Below, piece after piece: positions 44,202 through 51,834 of a stretch of 64,000 bases of DNA. A model generated the notes under the pieces. It was not told the origin of the DNA and searched no databases. It saw only the letters and a list, made by a program, of their open reading frames with translations. Origin of the DNA: Cellulomonas sp. 73-145 (GTDB lineage Bacteria > Actinomycetota > Actinomycetes > Actinomycetales > Cellulomonadaceae). Within the stretch, counting starts at the first letter, position 1. The number at the start of each line of letters is the position of its first letter. The translations under genes were made by a program, and so were the position numbers. The stretch is taken from contig MKTI01000006.1 of NCBI GenBank assembly GCA_001898185.1, forward strand, positions 1 to 64,000. The letters are read 5' to 3'.

Positions 44202-45485
44202 TCAGGGCTGCGGGTCCAGCGCGTCGTACCGCCAGAAGCGCGGCTGGCCGACGACGAGCAGCCACAGCGCCACCAGGCACGCCGCACCGCCGATCACGGC
44301 CGCCCAGCCCTCGCCGATCCGGGAGGACACGGCACCGAGCCCCAGCTCGCCGAGCCGCGGGCCGCCGGCGACCACCACGGTGAACACCCCCTGCAGGCGC
44401 CCCCGCATGTCGTCCGGCGTGGCGGTCTGCAGGATCGTCTGGCGGAACACCGCGCTGGTGTTGTCCGCGGCACCGGCCACCGCCAGGGCCACCAGCACCG
44501 CCAGCAGCGCGCCCCACAGCACCTGCGCCGGGCTGTGCGGACCGACGTGCACCAGCACCAGGCCGAACGCCACGATCGACAGGCCCCACACCGTGATGGA
44601 CCAGACGATGGTCTGGCCCTGCCACCGGACGCGTGCCAGCCCGCCGGACAGCAGCCCGGACAGCACGGCGCCGACGGCGACCGCGGCGGTCAGCGCACCC
44701 GTCGTCGTCGCCCCGCCGCCCAGGTACACGACGCCGATCGCCGGGAACAGCACGCGCGGGGACGAGAACACCATCGCCGAGAGGTCCACCAGGAACGTCA
44801 TGCGGACGTTCGGCTGGGTGCCCAGGTAGCGCAGGCCGTCCAGCACCGAGCCGAGCCCGGCCCGCTGCCGGCCGTTGGCCGACCGCTCGGGCGGCACGGG
44901 CGGCAGCCGGTAGAGCGCCGCGAGCGCGAACGTGAACAGCACCGCATCGGTGCCGTAGGCCAGCCCGTACCCGCCGAGGGCCACCATGCCGGCGCCGACC
45001 AGCGGGCCGACGGTCAGCGCGATGTTCCAGCCCAGCGTCTGCCAGGCGTTGGCCGCGGGCATGTGCCGGGGCTCGAGCAGCCGCGGGATGATCGCGCCGC
45101 GCGCCGGGGAGTTGACCGCACCGGCGCCGGACTCGAGCGCGACCAGCGCGTAGAGGATGCCGACGGACGTGCTGTGCGCGACGGCCTGCACGACGAGCCC
45201 GAGCACCGCCACCCACGCGACGGCCGAGGCGACCAGGGCGACCGTGCGGCGGTCGGCGTGGTCGGCGATCGCCCCGCCGTACAGCCCGAACACCACCAGC
45301 GGCACCAGCGCGAACAGCCCCAGCACGCCGACCGCGAACGTCGACCGGGTCAGGTGGTACACCTGCAGCCCGACGGCCACCACGGTCAGCTGACCGCCGA
45401 GGTTCGACACCGACAGCCCGAGCCACAGCCGCCTGAACGCCGGGCTGACGCGCAGAGGTGTGGCGTCGAGCAGCAGGCGGGGCAC
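44202..45485 (-). CDS. MFS transporter, EntS/drug-efflux type
   Basis: This 427-aa protein has twelve hydrophobic helices and the MFS_3 (enterobactin-exporter-like) signatures: RRLWLGLSVSNLGGQLTVVA at the start, GGAIADHADRRTV in loop 2-3 and ATPDDMRGRLQGVFTVVVAG in the second half. Substrate unknown; siderophores or drugs are usual for the family. GTG 45485 follows TACCAT by 6 nt (leaderless type). It is convergent with the phosphotransferase gene. Confidence 0.88.
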   Translation of the reverse strand: MPRLLLDATPLRVSPAFRRLWLGLSVSNLGGQLTVVAVGLQVYHLTRSTFAVGVLGLFALVPLVVFGLYGGAIADHADRRTVALVASAVAWVAVLGLVVQAVAHSTSVGILYALVALESGAGAVNSPARGAIIPRLLEPRHMPAANAWQTLGWNIALTVGPLVGAGMVALGGYGLAYGTDAVLFTFALAALYRLPPVPPERSANGRQRAGLGSVLDGLRYLGTQPNVRMTFLVDLSAMVFSSPRVLFPAIGVVYLGGGATTTGALTAAVAVGAVLSGLLSGGLARVRWQGQTIVWSITVWGLSIVAFGLVLVHVGPHSPAQVLWGALLAVLVALAVAGAADNTSAVFRQTILQTATPDDMRGRLQGVFTVVVAGGPRLGELGLGAVSSRIGEGWAAVIGGAACLVALWLLVVGQPRFWRYDALDPQP

Positions 45486-45523
45486 CCGCAGATGGTAGGC
45501 AACCCCGCCCGCTGACCAGGACC

Positions 45524-46168
45524 TCAGCTCGTCTTGAGCACCACGGTCGCGCCGCCGGCCTCGACCGCCTGCAGCGTGCGGAGGCGCATCAGCGCCGGCT
45601 GCTGCTCGGCGAGGCGCGCGGCGTTGGCCAGCGCCCGCATCGCGGCGACCTCCGATCGCGCCCGCTCGAGCGTGGCCAGACCCTGCGCCCGCGTGGTGGC
45701 CAGCTCGGCTGCGGCACGCCGCAGCTCCGCCGGGACGACGACGTCGCGCAGCGCGAGCTGCTCGACGGCGAGCCCCACCTCGGCGGCGGCCGGCTCAACG
45801 GCCGACAGCAGCTGCGCGGCGATGCCGGACCGGTCGGCCAGCACCTCGTCGAGCGTCCGGGACGCGACCGCGTCCCGGAGCGCCACCTGCACCGCGACGT
45901 GCACGAAGGCGTCCGGGCCGTCGACCACCTCGTGCCAGCGGCGGGCGTCCGCCACCCGGACCCGCACGGCGAGGCTGATCCGCACGGCGAGGCCGTCGGA
46001 CGTCAGCACCTCCTGCAGCGGCACGACAACCAGCCGCGGCCGCACCGCGACCCGGACCACCCGCCGCCGCCAGCGCCGCAGCCGGTGCCGACCGGAGGCC
46101 AGCTCGGTCTCGAACCGTCCGTCGCGGTACACCAGCACCCGCTCCCACTCCTGCACGATCACCTTCAT
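45524..46168 (-). CDS. SPFH/band-7 family protein without a membrane anchor
   Basis: This 214-aa protein has the prohibitin/slipin-type domain: WERVLVYRDGRFETELASGR, RPRLVVVPLQEVLTSDGLAV and ISLAVRVRVADARRW, then an Ala-rich helix. The N-terminal transmembrane or hairpin segment of ordinary slipins is missing, so it may be soluble or a peripheral membrane scaffold. ATG 46168 has GAGGAGG upstream. A 38-bp palindrome lies about 330 bp upstream. Confidence 0.8.
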   Translation of the reverse strand: MKVIVQEWERVLVYRDGRFETELASGRHRLRRWRRRVVRVAVRPRLVVVPLQEVLTSDGLAVRISLAVRVRVADARRWHEVVDGPDAFVHVAVQVALRDAVASRTLDEVLADRSGIAAQLLSAVEPAAAEVGLAVEQLALRDVVVPAELRRAAAELATTRAQGLATLERARSEVAAMRALANAARLAEQQPALMRLRTLQAVEAGGATVVLKTS

Positions 46169-46691
46169 GGCTGCCTCCTCTCGTCGCTCCGCTGCACGTC
46201 TGCCCGGTGAGCCGGCCCACCGGTGCATGGTCGGGTGACGACGGGGGACGGACGAGCGGGCTCGCCGCCGCAGGCCGCGTCACCGGGGGTGACCGTGCAC
46301 CGGCAGGTCGATCGGGAGTTGAACCCGGGCGCTCTACAGGCGCTGCTCCTTGGCAGGTGCTCGCCGGGCGATGCGCAGGACCCGCGGCGGCGAACGCCGC
46401 CCGGCTGCTGGTCCGGGAGCGGGCGTGACGCTAGACCGGGACGACGGTGGGGCGCACGCGAATTGGGCGCCGGGAAGAAGGGAACCCTTTCAACGTGTAC
46501 GCCCGGTGTACGTACACCAGGCGTACACGTCGAAACTCGTGCCCGGTCGGCTCGGCCGCGAGCTGCGGGCACGGACCGTGCTGCGGGGCGAGGCGGCTCC
46601 TCCGGGGGTCGACCCGGCGCATCTGCGCGGTCGACCCGTCGGTCTGGGAGACGGATGCGTGCCGCCCTGGGGTCGACCCGGTAGCGCCCGG
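46169..46691. other. 523-bp gap without a convincing gene
   Basis: Between the SPFH start and the stop of the VIT1 gene no frame shows credible codon use or protein-like sequence; several long open frames here are Arg/Pro-rich by-products of GC content. The one striking element is the 38-bp palindrome at 46493-46530. The rest probably holds the SPFH promoter and the VIT1 3' end. Confidence 0.6.
46493..46530. promoter_or_regulatory. 38-bp near-perfect palindrome, four GTGTAC half-sites
   Basis: The 19-nt arms meet at 46511/46512 with no loop and pair at 18 of 19 positions. Within it GTGTAC occurs at 46495 and 46506 and its complement GTACAC at 46512 and 46523, an 11-bp repeat placed symmetrically. 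That is the pattern of a double operator for a dimeric regulator such as a TetR/MarR/MerR-type protein; which regulator is unknown. No such gene is adjacent. Confidence 0.7.
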
Positions 46692-47909
46692 TCAGCTGGC
46701 CGAGGTGCCGAACACCGAGCCGAGCAGGTAGGTGACCGCGGCGGCGCCGTAGCCGATCGCCAGCTGGCGCAGCGCCCGCTTCACCGGCGAGGCGCCGGAC
46801 AGCACTCCCACCACCGAGCCGGTGCCGATCAGCGCGATGCCGACCAGTCCGGCCGACCACAGCACCGCCGTCAGGCCCGTGGCGCCCAGCAGGTACGGCA
46901 TGACGGGGATCGCGGCGCCGACCGAGAAGAAGCAGAAGCTCGCACCGGCGGCACCCCACGCGGTGCCGATCGTCTCGTGCTCGTCCGTCGGCGGTGCCGG
47001 GGTCTGGCCGGAGACGGGCGGCAGCGGCTCGTCGTCACCGGGGAGTGCCGTGGACGAGCGCAGCAGCGACGCGTCGAGCGCCTGCTGCTCGCGGTAGCGG
47101 TCCAGCGAGCCGAGCACCACGGCCGCCCGGTCGGCAGCGGCCGTCGCGTCCAGCCCACGCGCCCGGTACACCAGCGCCAGCTCGTTGGCGTCGACGTCGA
47201 GCATCGGCAGCGCCTCGCCCGCGGCCGCCGCCGGCCGGGACGCCTCGAGCAGCTCGCGCTGGGAGCGGACCGAGACGTACTCCCCCGCGCCCATCGACAG
47301 GGCGCCGGCCAGCAGGCCCGTCAGGCCGCCGAGCAGCACCGTGCCGGCCGGCACCCCGCTGGCGCCGATGCCGAGCACCAGCGCGAGGTTGCTGACCAGC
47401 CCGTCGTTGGCGCCGAACACGGCGGCCCGGAACCGACCGGAGATCGCGTTGCGGCCGCGGGTGGCCAGACCGCGGATCACCTCGACGTGGATCCGCTCGT
47501 CCGCCGCCATCGTCGGCGTCGCGTCGGCGTCCGCGTCCGCCGCCCACCGCATCTCGGCGCGCTGCGCCAGAGCCAGGGTGAACACCGAACCGAACCGCCG
47601 GGCCAGCAGTCCCAGCGTGCGGGTGCGCCAGTCGCCGCGCTGCGGCCGGCCGACGTCGTCCCCGAGCAGCATCAGCCAGTGGGCCTCGTGTCGGCGCTCG
47701 GCCTCCGCCAGCGCGAGCAGGATCTCGCGCTCCTCACCGGTCCGGCGCGACGCGAGGTCCCGGTAGGCGGCAGCCTCGGCGCGCTCGTCGGCGAGGTTGC
47801 GGCGCCAGCGACGACGGTCGGCAGCGGTCGGCGGCGAGGCGGCGGGGGGCACGGCGGCAGGCACGGCGGGCTCCAGACGAGGGCGGCGGTGGTGGCCCGC
47901 GGTGCGCAC
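46692..47909 (-). CDS. Ferritin-like/VIT1 (CCC1) fusion, MbfA-type metal transporter
   Basis: This 405-aa protein joins an N-terminal ferritin-like four-helix region (DERAEAAAYRDLASRRTGEE, then ALAEAERRHEAHW, with Glu/His metal ligands) to a C-terminal VIT1/CCC1 domain of five helices. The latter has GRFRAAVFGANDGLVSNLAL and SMGAGEYVSVRSQRELLE, hallmarks of Fe2+/Mn2+ transporters. Family members export iron from the cytoplasm. The start is not certain: GTG 47909 opens the frame, but GTG 15 codons later is possible. A long linker joins the VIT halves (about residues 240-290). Confidence 0.88.
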   Translation of the reverse strand: MRTAGHHRRPRLEPAVPAAVPPAASPPTAADRRRWRRNLADERAEAAAYRDLASRRTGEEREILLALAEAERRHEAHWLMLLGDDVGRPQRGDWRTRTLGLLARRFGSVFTLALAQRAEMRWAADADADATPTMAADERIHVEVIRGLATRGRNAISGRFRAAVFGANDGLVSNLALVLGIGASGVPAGTVLLGGLTGLLAGALSMGAGEYVSVRSQRELLEASRPAAAAGEALPMLDVDANELALVYRARGLDATAAADRAAVVLGSLDRYREQQALDASLLRSSTALPGDDEPLPPVSGQTPAPPTDEHETIGTAWGAAGASFCFFSVGAAIPVMPYLLGATGLTAVLWSAGLVGIALIGTGSVVGVLSGASPVKRALRQLAIGYGAAAVTYLLGSVFGTSAS

Positions 47910-48061
47910 GACGACGGGAACGGCGGCGTGCTCAGCGGGCGCTCGACCGTCAAGCCTACGGAGAAATGGCGCGGATCACCGCCGCGCCGGCATTTCCGCG
48001 CCGTTCTCGTAATTCCGACAATGGGAGTTCGGTGGCACGGAAACTGCTCCGGGCGCGTGCC

Positions 48062-48427
48062 TCAGTCGTCCCAGGGCGGCGTCTCGTCGAGCTTCTTGTA
48101 GTACTTGGCCAGGTGGCTGCGGATGCGATCGCGGTCCTTGTCCGGCACGTCGATCCCGCCGCGCGACCCCTGCATCACGGCCGCGGCGGCGAACACCGCA
48201 CGCGGCACCGCCTGCAGCTTTCCGCCCACCACGTCCGCGATCAGCAGCTTGTAGCCGGTGAAGTTGTCCTTCGCATCCGCGTCGTACCAGACGTGCGCGT
48301 CGCGGTACCTCTCGTTGGGCTCGTCGTCCGCACCGGCCCACTTGCGCACCCGGCGCTCGGCGGCGTCGCCGTCCCAGTCGCGGTCGCGGTCCGCCAGGGG
48401 CAGGTCCTGGAAGCTGGTCACCGCCAT
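48062..48427 (-). CDS. Conserved hypothetical protein, 121 aa
   Basis: This acidic/basic mixed protein of 121 aa has no signal or membrane helix. The middle (YKLLIADVVGGKLQAVPRAV, AAAAVMQGSRGGIDVPDKDR, IRSHLAKYYKKL) resembles a segment found at the end of some phage head-maturation and ku-associated proteins, as a free-standing domain. The function is unknown. GGAGGAG precedes ATG 48427. It lies alone, divergent from the lacI of locus 2. Confidence 0.7.
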   Translation of the reverse strand: MAVTSFQDLPLADRDRDWDGDAAERRVRKWAGADDEPNERYRDAHVWYDADAKDNFTGYKLLIADVVGGKLQAVPRAVFAAAAVMQGSRGGIDVPDKDRDRIRSHLAKYYKKLDETPPWDD

Positions 48428-48607
48428 CTTCGTCTCCTCCCGTCGAGGGTCGTCGATGAACCAGCCTCACCCCGGGCCGGGTGCTCTGCCACAGCACGGG
48501 TGAGGGCAGATCGTGACGGCACGGCGGTTGCTTGGCGGTCGGCAGAGGTCCGGACGTTGGTCACCGGCGGCGGCCGCGGACCTGCGGCTAGGATCCCGAG
48601 CGAGCGG

Positions 48608-48621
48608 TTGCCTCGAGGCAA
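48608..48621. promoter_or_regulatory. LacI operator upstream of locus 2 lacI
   Basis: TTGCCTCGAGGCAA is a perfect 14-bp palindrome. It lies 14 nt after a TAGGAT hexamer (48589-48594) and 30 nt before the lacI start codon, so repressor there would block its own transcript. Near-identical sites precede the GH2 gene. Confidence 0.8.
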
Positions 48622-48651
48622 TCACGGCCACGACCGGGGGGAGGCGGCGTC

Positions 48652-49647
48652 ATGGCGACGCGCCGCGAGGTCGCACGGGCGGCCAACGTGTCCGTGCGGA
48701 CGGTCTCCAACGTCGTGAACGGGTTCGACCACGTCGCGCCCGACACCCGCGAGCGCGTGCTCCGCGCGATCGAGGAGCTGGAGTACCGGCCGAGCGAGCT
48801 GGCGCGCAGCCTGAAGGTCGGCCGCTCCGGCCTGGTCGGCCTGATGCTGCCCGAGCTCGACACCGCGTACTTCGCGGAGCTGACCAGGGCGTTCGTCGAG
48901 GGCGGCGCCGAGCACGGCCTGACCGTGGTGGTGGACCAGACGGACGGCGACCACGAGCGGGAGCTCGCGCTGCTGCACCGGACGGCGACCGGTGCTCTGT
49001 TCGACGCCCTGGTGCTGAGCCCGCTCGCGCTGCGCGCCGACGACGTCGCGGGGTTCGCCGCCGGTCCGCTGGTGTTCCTCGGCGAGGACGAGTTCCCCGG
49101 TTTCGACAAGGTGATGATCGACAACTTCCAGGCCGCCTACGAGGCGGTGGACCACCTGGTCCAGCAGGGACGACGGCGCATCGCGGCGATCGGCGCCGAG
49201 CGCGCCGCCCACGGGTCGAGCGCCCTGCGCCTCGAGGGGTACCGGGCGGCGCTCCGTGCCGGTGGCCGCGACCTGCCGGAGATCGTCGAGTACGTCAGCG
49301 GCTTCCGGCGTCCGGAGGGTGCGGCCGCGATGCGCCGGCTGCTGGACGGTCCCGACCGGCCGGATGCCGTCTTCTGCTTCTCCGACCCCCTCGCGCTCGG
49401 CGCGCTTCGCACGCTGTATGAGGCCCACGTCTCGGTGCCGGACGACGTCGCCGTGGTGGGCTGGGACGACATCGAGGACGGCCGGTTCGCGACCCCGTCG
49501 CTGACCACCGTCAGCCCGGACAAGAAGTGGCTGGCCCGCACGGCGCTCGACCGGATCGCGCGCCGGCTGTCCGGCGAGGACCTGCCGGGCGAGGTGCTGG
49601 TGGGCCCGCACCGGCTGATCGTGCGGGAGAGCTCGCCGGTCGCCTGA
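48652..49647 (+). CDS. LacI-family regulator of sugar locus 2
   Basis: This 331-aa repressor has the helix-turn-helix REVARAANVSVRTVSNVVNG and the hinge RPSELARSLKVGRSGLVGLM, then an effector domain ending in the typical TTVSPDKKWLARTALDRIA. GGGGGAGG precedes ATG 48652. Palindromes upstream of it and of the GH2 gene share TTGC[A/C]TCGAGG[C/G]AA, so it should repress both. It likely senses a glycoside or its product. Confidence 0.93.
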   Translation: MATRREVARAANVSVRTVSNVVNGFDHVAPDTRERVLRAIEELEYRPSELARSLKVGRSGLVGLMLPELDTAYFAELTRAFVEGGAEHGLTVVVDQTDGDHERELALLHRTATGALFDALVLSPLALRADDVAGFAAGPLVFLGEDEFPGFDKVMIDNFQAAYEAVDHLVQQGRRRIAAIGAERAAHGSSALRLEGYRAALRAGGRDLPEIVEYVSGFRRPEGAAAMRRLLDGPDRPDAVFCFSDPLALGALRTLYEAHVSVPDDVAVVGWDDIEDGRFATPSLTTVSPDKKWLARTALDRIARRLSGEDLPGEVLVGPHRLIVRESSPVA

Positions 49648-49742
49648 TCGACCACGGGGCCGCGCCAAGCCCGTCCGAGACGGGCGCGGCTCGCCGGTCC
49701 CCTGATCGACCGCCCGAGCGCGCCCGCCGTCCGACGGGCGGC
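49631..49742. repeat. 23-bp direct duplication and dyads after lacI
   Basis: A 23-bp stretch with the last lacI codons (49631-49653) recurs at 49689-49711 with one mismatch. Between and after the copies lie stems CCCGTC/GACGGG (49670-49684) and CGCCCG/CGGGCG (about 49721-49741) that may terminate the lacI transcript. Confidence 0.6.
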
Positions 49743-49798
49743 ACGACCTCGTCCAGCACCGGGACGGCGGGCCGCGAAGCGAGCCCTGGATTGGGGGC

Positions 49799-49855
49799 TT
49801 GCATCGAGGCAAAGCCGTGGCTACTCTCCTCGACGTGCCGTTTGCATCGAGGGAA
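49799..49855. promoter_or_regulatory. GH2 promoter with two LacI operators
   Basis: Operator cores TTGCATCGAGGCAA (49799-49812) and TTGCATCGAGGGAA (49842-49855) differ by one and two bases from the perfect palindrome before lacI and stand 43 bp apart, about four helical turns. TTGCAT at 49799 and TACTCT at 49822-49827 form a plausible -35/-10 pair with a 17-bp spacer. The first operator would then cover the -35 box and the second lie just past the transcription start. Confidence 0.75.
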
Positions 49856-51793
49856 ACGACGAGCCGCCGCATCGGCGACCACGCCGAGCCTGTCCAGGCG
49901 GAACTGGTCCAGGCCGAGCTGGTCCAGGCCGAGCTGGTCCAGGCCGAGCTGGTCCAGGCCGAGCTGCCCCGCGCCGAGTACCCGCGCCCGCAGCTGGTGC
50001 GGCAGGAGTGGCTGAACCTCAACGGCCCCTGGCGGTTCGACGAGGGCGGCTCCGCGCAGGTGCCGTCGTCCTGGTCGCTGGCCGGCACGATCGTCGTCCC
50101 GTTCGCCCGGGAGTCGGAGCTGTCCGGCATCGGCCGGACCGACTTCGTCGACGCGGTGCGGTACCAGCGCGAGGTGACCCTCCCCGAGGAGTGGCGGGGT
50201 CAGCGGGTCCTGCTGCACGTCGGAGCGGCGGACCACCACACGACCGTCTGGGTGGACGACGTCGAGGTGGGCCGGCACCGCGGCGGCTTCACGTCCTTCT
50301 CGGTCGACCTGACGGACGCGCTGACCGGCCCGACGTTCACGCTCTCGCTGCTGGTCGAGGACGACCGGCACGCCGTCCAGGCGCGGGGCAAGCAGTCCCG
50401 TCGGGCGGAGAACTACGAGGCCTTCTACACGCGGACCACCGGAATCTGGCAGACCGTGTGGCTCGAGCCCGTCCCCGCCAGCCACCTGCTGCGGCCCGTG
50501 ACCGTGCCGGACCTGGCCTCGTCGAGCTTCGCGTTCGAGCTCCCCGTCGCGCGCCCGCACGCCGGGCTGACCGCCCGGGTCGAGCTGTCCGACGACGGGG
50601 GCCTGGTCGCGGCCGGTGCCGTCGAGGTCACGTCGCGCATCACCCCCGGCCTGACCCTCGACGTGCCGGCCGACCGCCTGCGCCTGTGGTCGCCTGAGGA
50701 CCCGCACCTGTACCGGGTCCGGTTCACGCTGCTCGACGACGGCGTGCCCGTCGACACCCTGGACAGCTATGCCGGCATGCGGTCCGTCGCGATCGACGGC
50801 CGCCGGATGCTGCTGAACGGCCGGCCGGTGTTCCAGCGGCTGGTGCTGGACCAGGGCTACTGGCCCGACGGCCTGCTGACCGCCCCGTCGGACGCCGACC
50901 TGGTGCGGGACATCGAGCTGGGCCGCGCCGCCGGGTTCAACGGTGCGCGCCTGCACCAGAAGGTGTTCGAGGAGCGGTACCTGTACCACGCGGACCGCCT
51001 CGGCTACCTGGTGTGGGGCGAGTTCGCGGACTGGGGTGCGCTGGACGACGACGGCCGGCAGGTGCCCACCGTCTCGTTCGTCACCGAGTGGGTCGAGGCG
51101 CTGACGCGCGACCTGTCCCACCCGTCGATCGTCGGCTGGTGCCCGCTGAACGAGACCTTCGAGCCGATCGGCCCCCGGCTGTCCGTGCTCGACGACGCGA
51201 CGCGGGCCCTGTACCTGCTGACCAAGGCGGTCGACCCGACCCGCCCCGTGCTCGACACCTCCGGCTACGCGCACCGGGTCCCCGGTGCCGACGTCTACGA
51301 CTCGCACCTGTACGAGCAGGACCCGGCCGTGTTCGCCCGGCAGATGGACGGATTGGCCGCCGGCCGGCCGTACACCAACCGGGCGCCCGACGGCTCCCCG
51401 TGGTCGGTGCCGTACGCCGGTCAGCCGTACTTCTGCAGCGAGTTCGGCGGCATCTGGTGGTCCGAGGTCGACGGGCACGGCGACGACTCGTGGGGCTACG
51501 GCGAGGCCCCGCGCAGCGCGCCGGAGTGGGTGGACCGCTTCCGGGCGCTGGTCGACCGGCTGCTCGACGACCCCGACATGTTCGGTTACTGCTTCACGCA
51601 GCTCACCGACGTCTTCCAGGAGAAGAACGGCATCGCGCGGTTCGACCGGGTGCCGAAGTTCGACCTGGGGCTGCTGCGCTCGATCCAGACGCGACCCGCG
51701 GCGATCGAGCACGGCGACGACCGGCCGGCCGGCCCGCTCACGGCGCGGACCGCACCGGCTCCACACCCGGCGGACGCAGCGCGCACCGCCTAG
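49835..51793 (+). CDS. GH2 glycoside hydrolase (beta-galactosidase/glucuronidase family)
   Basis: This cytoplasmic enzyme of about 652 aa has the jelly-roll sugar-binding domain (LNLNGPWRF, about residue 65 onward), an immunoglobulin-like domain and a TIM barrel. The acid/base Glu is in WCPLNETFEPIG and the nucleophile Glu in YFCSEFGGIWW. There is no signal peptide. The start is uncertain: GTG 49835 lies 7 nt after the -10 hexamer (leaderless); GTG 49817 has GAGG before it. Near the N-terminus VQAEL repeats five times. It hydrolyses imported beta-glycosides, probably supplied by the downstream ABC system. Confidence 0.9.
   Translation: MPFASRETTSRRIGDHAEPVQAELVQAELVQAELVQAELVQAELPRAEYPRPQLVRQEWLNLNGPWRFDEGGSAQVPSSWSLAGTIVVPFARESELSGIGRTDFVDAVRYQREVTLPEEWRGQRVLLHVGAADHHTTVWVDDVEVGRHRGGFTSFSVDLTDALTGPTFTLSLLVEDDRHAVQARGKQSRRAENYEAFYTRTTGIWQTVWLEPVPASHLLRPVTVPDLASSSFAFELPVARPHAGLTARVELSDDGGLVAAGAVEVTSRITPGLTLDVPADRLRLWSPEDPHLYRVRFTLLDDGVPVDTLDSYAGMRSVAIDGRRMLLNGRPVFQRLVLDQGYWPDGLLTAPSDADLVRDIELGRAAGFNGARLHQKVFEERYLYHADRLGYLVWGEFADWGALDDDGRQVPTVSFVTEWVEALTRDLSHPSIVGWCPLNETFEPIGPRLSVLDDATRALYLLTKAVDPTRPVLDTSGYAHRVPGADVYDSHLYEQDPAVFARQMDGLAAGRPYTNRAPDGSPWSVPYAGQPYFCSEFGGIWWSEVDGHGDDSWGYGEAPRSAPEWVDRFRALVDRLLDDPDMFGYCFTQLTDVFQEKNGIARFDRVPKFDLGLLRSIQTRPAAIEHGDDRPAGPLTARTAPAPHPADAARTA
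49892..49966 (+). repeat. Five 15-bp repeats encoding VQAEL
   Basis: GTCCAGGCCGAGCTG occurs four times without change (49907-49966), preceded by one diverged copy (49892-49906). They encode VQAEL five times near the N-terminus of the GH2 protein. The unit length of 15 keeps the frame, so copy number can vary without inactivating the gene. Confidence 0.9.
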
Positions 51794-51834
51794 GCATCAC
51801 CCCCACCATGTTGCACACACGAAGGAGTGGACAC

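Noticed and set aside
46350-48101. Long plus-strand frame opposite the ferritin-like/VIT1 gene
   Set aside because: Gly/Arg-rich antisense by-product; no domain signatures, and the minus strand has a clear VIT1 protein.
49892-49966. Possible CRISPR array
   Set aside because: The 15-bp repeats are directly adjacent, lack spacers and keep a coding frame; no cas genes nearby.
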